A stretch of 10,603 nt of DNA from Oehlia diaphana. Taxonomy: Eukaryota; Glomeromycota; Glomeromycetes; Glomerales; Glomeraceae. The stretch covers positions 8,894-19,496 of the forward strand of contig QZLH01000999.1 of assembly GCA_003833135.1 (NCBI GenBank), given 5' to 3'. A model generated the notes under the pieces. It was given only the letters and a program-made list of their open reading frames with translations, had not been told where the DNA came from and ran no database searches. The translations under genes and the position numbers were made by a program. Below, piece after piece: positions 6,728 to 10,603 of the stretch; positions within the stretch are counted from its first letter, which is position 1; every line of letters starts with the position of its first letter.

Positions 6728-7658
6728 ATGGCTAGTGAACCTTCGAGCGCCACTATAACCAGTGAACCTTCGACTAGTACTTCAGAAATTCAAACAAATA
6801 CTTCTGAGTCTTCCCAACTTGAAGTACTTGCATTAAATTATCTTCAAAATCAAGAGATTTCAACTATTCCTACCAGAATTTTGAAAATCAATCATTGCAG
6901 TATTTGCCAAAGAGTAATCCTAAAATTCCAATTTCAATCATTTGTTGTGATGGATTGTGAGCACCTTTTCCATTGCCTATGTATTGAGAAGTATATTATG
7001 CAAGCAGAAACCAAACCACCTCTTACATGCCCTTCGTGTAATGTAATCATTGAGTTGACTAGAGAAGAGGTAGTACTCGCCTCTGAAAAATATCATCTTT
7101 AGAAAAAATAAACTGACACTGGACAGGATTATAAGGAGCTTATAGCTTTGCTAGGATTGGTAGAAGGTGGCTCTCGTGCTGGACAAGGGAGTCAGTCGAA
7201 GCAAGTCACTATGCAGGATCAGGTGACAAATCCAATCATGATTGAGGATGATGATGATAACCAGTCTAATTCTGTTGATAATAGGTAAACAGAGCAAATC
7301 CATACACAGCACCTCCAAACATTCTCGTATATATTTATGCAATAACTGTTCTCACTCTCATCTTTTTTCTATATCTAGAACTCTGAAAAATCAAGCTAAT
7401 TCTAATTATGAAATCCACGCCATTAATACACAGAATAACTTGGAGAATCAATCTAATGTAAATAGCGGGGATAACACCAATGTGCAAGAAAGTGAATCTC
7501 AATCAAGAAGAAATTCATTAAGAAGACAGACCTCTCCAAGGATCACTCGTAAACAAGAAAAATTCCAGGCCCTGTTGCAAGAATTATCTACGCCTGCCAA
7601 GAAAGAGAAAGTTGAAAATGTTGATGAGAAGGAGAATGCTGATGGATCTGTATCATAA
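6728..7658 (+). CDS. RING-H2 zinc-finger protein, three-exon model
   Basis: The protein starts MASEPSSATITSEPSTSTSE, a Ser/Thr-rich tail. Residues about 57-104 form a complete RING-H2: C-x2-C-x16-C-x1-H-x2-H-x2-C-x15-C-x2-C (CSIC, DCEHLFHCLC, CPSC). RING-H2 domains bind two zinc ions and usually recruit ubiquitin-conjugating enzymes, so an E3 ligase role is inferred. Read without splicing, the frame meets TAG at 7100 and TAA at 7109. A 57-nt intron (7070-7126) removes both in frame, and a 94-nt intron (7285-7378) links frame 2 to frame 0. The spliced exons (342 + 158 + 280 nt) total 780 nt, an intact 259-residue ORF ending at TAA 7656-7658. The middle is acidic (MIEDDDDNQSNS) and the end is basic, with RRNSLRRQTSPRITRKQEKF and a LLQELSTPAKKEK motif. 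If the first intron is not real, the protein stops at 124 residues just after the RING. A homologous tail follows in frame beyond the final stop. Confidence 0.65.
6734..6787 (+). repeat. 27-bp duplicated unit at the start of the RING gene
   Basis: AGTGAACCTTCGA occurs at 6734-6746 and 6761-6773, exactly nine codons apart, encoding SEPS and SEPST. It looks like an in-frame tandem duplication of 27 bp whose second half has diverged. Confidence 0.5.
7070..7126 (+). other. Candidate 57-nt intron 1 of the RING gene
   Basis: The donor GAG|GTAGTA at 7070 is codon-aligned. CTGAC at 7113-7117 is a good branch-like site, and GGACAG ends at 7126. Removal keeps the frame and deletes the TAG (7100-7102) and TAA (7109-7111). 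Against it: the intervening residues VLASEKYHL and KK look coding, and both stops could be former Gln codons (CAG, CAA). Confidence 0.45.
7285..7378 (+). other. 94-nt intron 2 of the RING gene
   Basis: Donor AG|GTAAAC at 7283-7290, a pyrimidine-rich run CTCACTCTCATCTTTTTTCT, and acceptor TATCTAG ending at 7378. Splicing joins frame 2 (SVDNR) to frame 0 (TLKNQANSNYE), which is the frame that stays open to 7656. The frame agreement is strong support. Confidence 0.75.
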
Positions 7659-8033
7659 AGCTTAGCCCAATTATATCAAAAGGCAATTCGTGCGGGATTG
7701 CGCATTACAAAGGCAAATCAAGATGAAATTTTATGTTGATATAATTATGCTGAAGGGTTCAAAAATAGGGTTAGGGAAATTAAATCTTAAGATTCATCAG
7801 TTACCGACCCAACAGCTAGGAGTCAAGCATACCGTGAAGTCTCTCATCATCTTCCAGGAATTACAGAAGCAAATTTGTGTAAGAAAACCCAGAAAGCAAG
7901 GAATATATACAAGGTGTTTGTAAGGATAGGGACAAACAAGATCAAGCAGGTGAAATCATATAGTGCCGATGTTATTTCAAGCCTATCTAGTACTTAGATT
8001 CAAAGTATTATAGACCATTTTTCTATGATATGA
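7659..8033 (+). pseudogene. Decayed C-terminal module behind the RING gene, copy B
   Basis: Directly after TAA 7656-7658, frame 0 continues SLAQLYQKAIRAGLRITKA, NQDEILC, TGA (7737-7739), YNYAEGFKNRVREIKS, TAA (7788-7790), then AYREVSHHLPGITEANL, TQKARNIYKVFVRIGTNKIK, YSADVISSLSST, TAG (7995-7997) and IQSIID, ending at TGA 8031-8033. No indel is needed over the whole stretch. It is homologous to copy A at 2662-2967. Every internal stop can be derived from CAA, CAG or TGG by one C:G to T:A transition; at 7995 copy A still has CAA. The parsimonious reading is a longer ancestral RING protein whose tail has been lost by substitutions. Confidence 0.7.
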
Positions 8034-8045
8034 ATGTAATTATTT

Positions 8046-8086
8046 ATCACGTGATTCTGTAAAGATTCTTCACGCTGTCACGTGAC
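8046..8086. promoter_or_regulatory. Pair of CACGTG palindromes 31 bp apart
   Basis: ATCACGTGAT (8046-8055) and GTCACGTGAC (8077-8086) are both perfect 10-bp palindromes with centres 31 bp apart, about three helical turns. CACGTG is the E-box bound by bHLH proteins in fungi. They lie 13 bases after the end of the RING tail. Whether they serve that gene's 3' region or a promoter is unknown. Confidence 0.4.
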
Positions 8087-8442
8087 TACTGCGTCTCATA
8101 TTATTGCAAATATTTCTACCCATATTCACTATTTCACATTATTTATAATAAAGTTAGTTTGCCCACATTTCAGGTTTTATTTTTAACGTGTGTACGTAGT
8201 ATGTGCATTGGAGTAATAAAAAAAAGTTTGTATGCTGATTCATTGCATTTTATCTGAAGATAAAATTAAAGGTGTTTTTTTTCAAGCTTATGCAAGACAA
8301 GCCTTTATTAATATAAAAATGTTACTGTGACAACAATATACAAATAAAATATAAAAACTGACTGGCCCAAATTTTGAAACCAGAGAATAATTTATAAAAT
8401 AATATTTATCCATCAGACACAAATATTATGTATGGATGGTCT
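8087..8442. other. AT-rich stretch, 3' regions of two converging genes
   Basis: No open frame of note. AATAAA at 8147-8152 could serve as plus-strand poly(A) signal for the RING locus. A 20-bp dyad (ATTTTATCT, GA, AGATAAAAT) lies at 8247-8266. The minus-strand gene ends at 8443, so this is the shared 3' side of convergent genes. Confidence 0.4.
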
Positions 8443-8984
8443 TTACAATTGATCTAACATATTTTGCCGTTGACCAGGATTCATATTGTCGTTGTAATCA
8501 TACTTCTCATCCCATTCTAATTTTCTCTTGAAATTGGTTTCCAGTAATCGCCTCTCTCAATATAATCGCTGTTATCTTTAAGGGCAGGCTTATATGTTGA
8601 ATTATCTGATTTAAAGCATAGACATCAGACCGGAAAGTTAGTATTCATTCGAAGCGTCTTTTTTTTCTCATTTCTTGAGAATATATGAAGAAAAAAGATG
8701 TTGATACTTACCATTTCTATTTGATCTTAGCAAGGGATGTACCAGCCAGCTGTTTATATTAATAGGAAGGAAATTTGACGAATTAGGCACAGGTGCTGGT
8801 AGGTCATCAAAGTCTTAGAAATATTGGAATCAATAGTCTTAGATGTATTAGAGATGTTAATGTTAAGCATATTTAAGGGTGTATTTGAAACATCAGTCTT
8901 TGGAGTATTAGTCTTAAAATCGTTAGTATTGCTTATTTTTGCAACTTCTAAGTAAAGAGTAAGCAATGTTAATGCTAACTCATC
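8443..8984 (-). pseudogene. Decayed two-exon gene of unknown family
   Basis: Minus strand. From 8984 the reading DELALTLLTLYLEVAKISN continues into Asn/Thr/Ser/Lys repeats (NTPKTDVSNTPL, NISNTSKTIDSNISKT). A one-base shift near 8808-8813 leads to DDLPAPVPNSSNFLPININS and WLVHPLLRSNRN. Exon 1 ends at 8712 before a canonical GTAAGT donor (8711-8706). The acceptor TAAATCAG ends at 8606, giving a 106-nt intron. Exon 2 (8605-8443) reads DNSTYKPALKDNSDYIERGDYW, has a TAG at 8519-8517, and in the next frame gives LEWDEKYDYNDNMNPGQRQ and QNMLDQL with TAA 8445-8443. The splice keeps the frame. There is no ATG in frame: codons before 8984 read TCA TAG. With two frame changes and no start it is probably dead. 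Function unknown. Confidence 0.55.
8606..8711 (-). other. 106-nt intron of the minus-strand gene
   Basis: Donor AATG|GTAAGTATC, internal TACTAAC (a perfect branch-site match, minus strand about 8650-8644), and acceptor TTTAAATCAG. It also contains a small dyad TTCTCA/TGAGAA. This is the best intron by consensus in the window. Confidence 0.7.
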
Positions 8985-9003
8985 CTATGAAACAAAACTC
9001 TCC

Positions 9004-9011
9004 TATTTATA
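9004..9011 (-). promoter_or_regulatory. TATA box of the minus-strand gene
   Basis: TATAAATA on the minus strand, 20 bases before the first codon of the readable frame at 8984. The spacing is too short for a normal leader, suggesting that the true start codon is further downstream or that sequence was lost here. Confidence 0.45.
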
Positions 9012-9425
9012 GTGTTTTATTTGTTTGGCCAGGAACTTTACTAAAGTAAACACTTTTTGGTCAGCTTTGCTTAATAAATCTCCAATTCTCTGCTCCATAA
9101 TGCCAAGCAAACCCCTTTAGCCTAACGATCTCTCAAGCAGGTGTAAAGTTGGTTAATCTCAGAGATGGCAGAGATTTCAAGTCCCACAAAATATGAATTT
9201 TGATAATATTTTTGATGGAGAATAACAAACTCTCTCTCTTCTTAGTCTTTTGAGTTTCAATCATAATTATACTTCCATTTATTATGGCAAAAAATAAGGA
9301 AAGGCTAGAAGTTTTTTTTTGTATACTAACCACTGATTTATTGAGCTGAGATATAAATTCCTGATCGAATAAAAATGAATCTGATATTTTATTATAATAT
9401 ACTTGCTATAAATTGCTAAAAACGC
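9012..9425. other. Divergent intergenic region between two decayed genes
   Basis: About 410 bp between oppositely directed TATA boxes. Frames are short; a plus-strand stretch AGVKLVNLRDGRDFKSHKI at about 9139-9195 looks protein-like but is only some 20 codons long. No repeat or RNA recognised. It would be the shared control region of both genes. Confidence 0.4.
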
Positions 9426-9440
9426 TATAAATCTATAAAA
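9426..9440 (+). promoter_or_regulatory. Two TATA-like boxes
   Basis: TATAAAT at 9426-9432 and TATAAAA at 9434-9440, 37-51 bases before the ATG at 9477. Transcription about 30 bases downstream would give a very short leader. Confidence 0.45.
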
Positions 9441-9476
9441 TCGGTGAAATTATCATAAACTATCTATACCTTTAAA

Positions 9477-10496
9477 ATGGTTAAAACTAACTATTTTGAT
9501 TTAAATCCTGTAGTAGTGCAAGCGTTAAACAATCTGCAATATAGGTATAGTGGTAAAACACCAGAAATGTGGTATTCTCGTGTCCATTATCTATTTAAGA
9601 AACTTCTTGAAAATAACCCAAACCACTTTTCTAAAAATGGATTTATTCAAATGATTGAAAGATCATATAAAAATGGGGGATTTAAAGCTGAGAGACGCTC
9701 ATTTCATATTTATGTACTGTATACGACTCTTTAGCATTTATCTGAGAAAATACTATAGATTGTGCAAATGATCACCTGAAAAAATGCATTGCTAAAAGGT
9801 GCAGTAAATCTATACAAAAGAATACGAAAAAAGGAGGAGCACGTGTATCATCACTCAGTTCTAATGAGGTTGATGTAATTTTTATGAATTATTCTGAATA
9901 TTCACCACATGGTTATCATATATATAATACAGACTATGAATTTAGGGAGAGAATTGCTTATTTCCTATTTAACAATGCAAAAATTATCCAACGGGCTTTC
10001 AAGTTGAGACCTGAAACTTGGGCGAAACAAGTTTGGAATATGGTAAGAAATGATAGTTCTCTGATAGGAAGAAATATTTAGGTATATTTTCACTAGTTGA
10101 AAGGAGAATAATCCTCAGACTCAAGAAGAATATGATTTACATATTGACAAATATGTCAACTGCCTTAAAAAAGCATATAATGAAAATATTACTCAAAAAT
10201 ATATTAAAAAATATCTAGCTGAATGGGTCACAGGATATAAGGAATATGATTATTATCATCCTAGTATTTGGGTAGAAATGAAGAAATACCAGTTATATAA
10301 TCGCTTAAATACTGTAGCATATATAGTTACTTTTATAAAATTGCGTCAGCAAGGCTATAAAATCATTACTTATGAAGATTGGTCCCTTATGTTAAAATGT
10401 CTAGTAAATCCTGAATATCACCGTATTAGCAAAGTAAATAATAACATTGTTGTAGTTAAAAGTTCAGAATATGCACGATATACCATATTCCTTTGA
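9477..10496 (+). pseudogene. Decayed gene of unknown family with repeated W motifs
   Basis: ATG 9477 opens frame 0: MVKTNYFDLNPVVVQALNNL, GKTPEMWYSRVHYLFKKLLE, GFIQMIERSYKNGG, to TAG 9732-9734. Frame 2 then carries (after a TGA near 9740) IDCANDHLKKCIAKRCSKS, VDVIFMNYSEYSPHGYHIYN, RAFKLRPETWAKQVWNMVRN to TAG at 10079-10081. Frame 0 resumes at about 10101: NNPQTQEEYDLHIDKYVNCL, AYNENITQKYIKKYLAEWV, YYHPSIWVEMKKYQLYNRLN, ending VKSSEYARYTIFL at TGA 10494-10496. The whole spans about 335 codons, Tyr/Asn/Lys-rich. The second frame change could be an intron (ATG|GTAAGA at 10043 to AAAG 10103, 61 nt, frame-correct but with a weak acceptor). The first has no fitting splice sites and needs an indel plus a stop. 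Three segments share P-x2-W (TPEMW, RPETW, HPSIW), which suggests an internal repeat. Family and function not recognised. Confidence 0.55.
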
Positions 10497-10535
10497 AAAT
10501 AAGCAACATATTTTTGTTATAGCGTTGCTTATTTT
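10496..10535 (+). repeat. Perfect 12-bp hairpin right after the last stop codon
   Basis: AAAATAAGCAAC (10496-10507) pairs with GTTGCTTATTTT (10524-10535) around a 16-nt loop. The left arm starts on the last base of the TGA stop. It could be a 3'-end structure of the transcript or a small mobile inverted repeat. AATAAA follows at 10590-10595. Confidence 0.6.
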
Positions 10536-10603
10536 CGGGTAGTTCAATTTTTTTTAAAAATGTATAGTTAAAAATTTAAATTTCGTATTAATAAAAATTA
10601 AAT

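Noticed and set aside
7242..7378. Hydrophobic N-terminus (signal-like) of a separate protein starting at 7242
   Set aside because: It is read across exon 2 in the wrong frame and then across intron 2; the splice sites give a better account.
7690..7923. 77-codon plus-strand ORF rich in Lys and Leu
   Set aside because: It is a shadow of the decayed module, whose homology to copy A is in another frame.
8247..8266. 20-bp dyad as an intrinsic terminator
   Set aside because: The sequence is eukaryotic in style, and the arms are AT-only apart from one base. No terminator meaning is supported.
9133..9333. 66-codon minus-strand ORF between the divergent genes
   Set aside because: Low-complexity content, no start context, and it lies in the presumed promoter region.
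1..10603. CRISPR array, tRNA or rRNA genes
   Set aside because: No regularly spaced identical repeats with unique spacers, no cloverleaf with conserved T-loop, and no rRNA-like blocks were seen on either strand by eye.

Overview
The window looks like nuclear DNA of an AT-rich fungus. The best match I can recall is an arbuscular mycorrhizal fungus of the Rhizophagus type (Glomeromycotina). The evidence is eukaryotic: several short GT..AG introns of about 55-110 nt with branch-like motifs and pyrimidine tracts before the AG, TATA boxes, a RING-H2 gene with a C/T-rich 5' leader, and several fast-evolving gene families I associate with Rhizophagus. Family recognition is from memory and could not be searched. 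No bacterial operon, tRNA, rRNA or CRISPR array was seen.

Layout, left to right. Positions 1-290 hold a long fold-back structure and a cluster of palindromic ATCCGGAT octamers, probably the edge of a non-autonomous mobile element. This abuts the decayed 3' end of an integrase gene of the KRBA2/Ginger-like type (292-1101), recognised by its C-terminal Cys/His knot. A degenerate tandem repeat (1193-1340) and an unassigned ORF remnant (1333-1620) follow. A long decayed gene (1763 to about 3860) starts with a coiled coil and passes through all three frames, with a stop or indel at each break. A second decayed coiled-coil gene lies at 4147-4694, followed by about 525 bp of AT-rich DNA. A 276-codon open frame (5220-6050) is of unknown function; its GC-richer first third is also open in another frame. 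A RING-H2 gene (6728-7658) becomes an intact 259-residue ORF if two introns are removed. Behind it in frame is a decayed tail (7659-8033), homologous to the middle of the 1763-3860 pseudogene. A minus-strand decayed two-exon gene (8443-8984, TATA at 9004-9011) is divergent from a plus-strand decayed gene (9477-10496, TATAs at 9426-9440). A perfect 12-bp hairpin follows the last stop codon.

The most useful observations are these. (1) Two genes with different N-termini, a coiled coil and a RING-H2, share a homologous C-terminal module of about 100 residues. In both copies a stop sits at the same aligned column. (2) Most stops in the RING tail are explainable as C:G to T:A transitions with no indel, while the coiled-coil gene also carries indels whose causes can be read, such as an 11-bp tandem duplication that accounts for one frame change. 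(3) The RING gene may still encode a short intact protein. No complete new system is proven here. The window reads as a graveyard of transposons and expanded families with one or two genes that may still be expressed.
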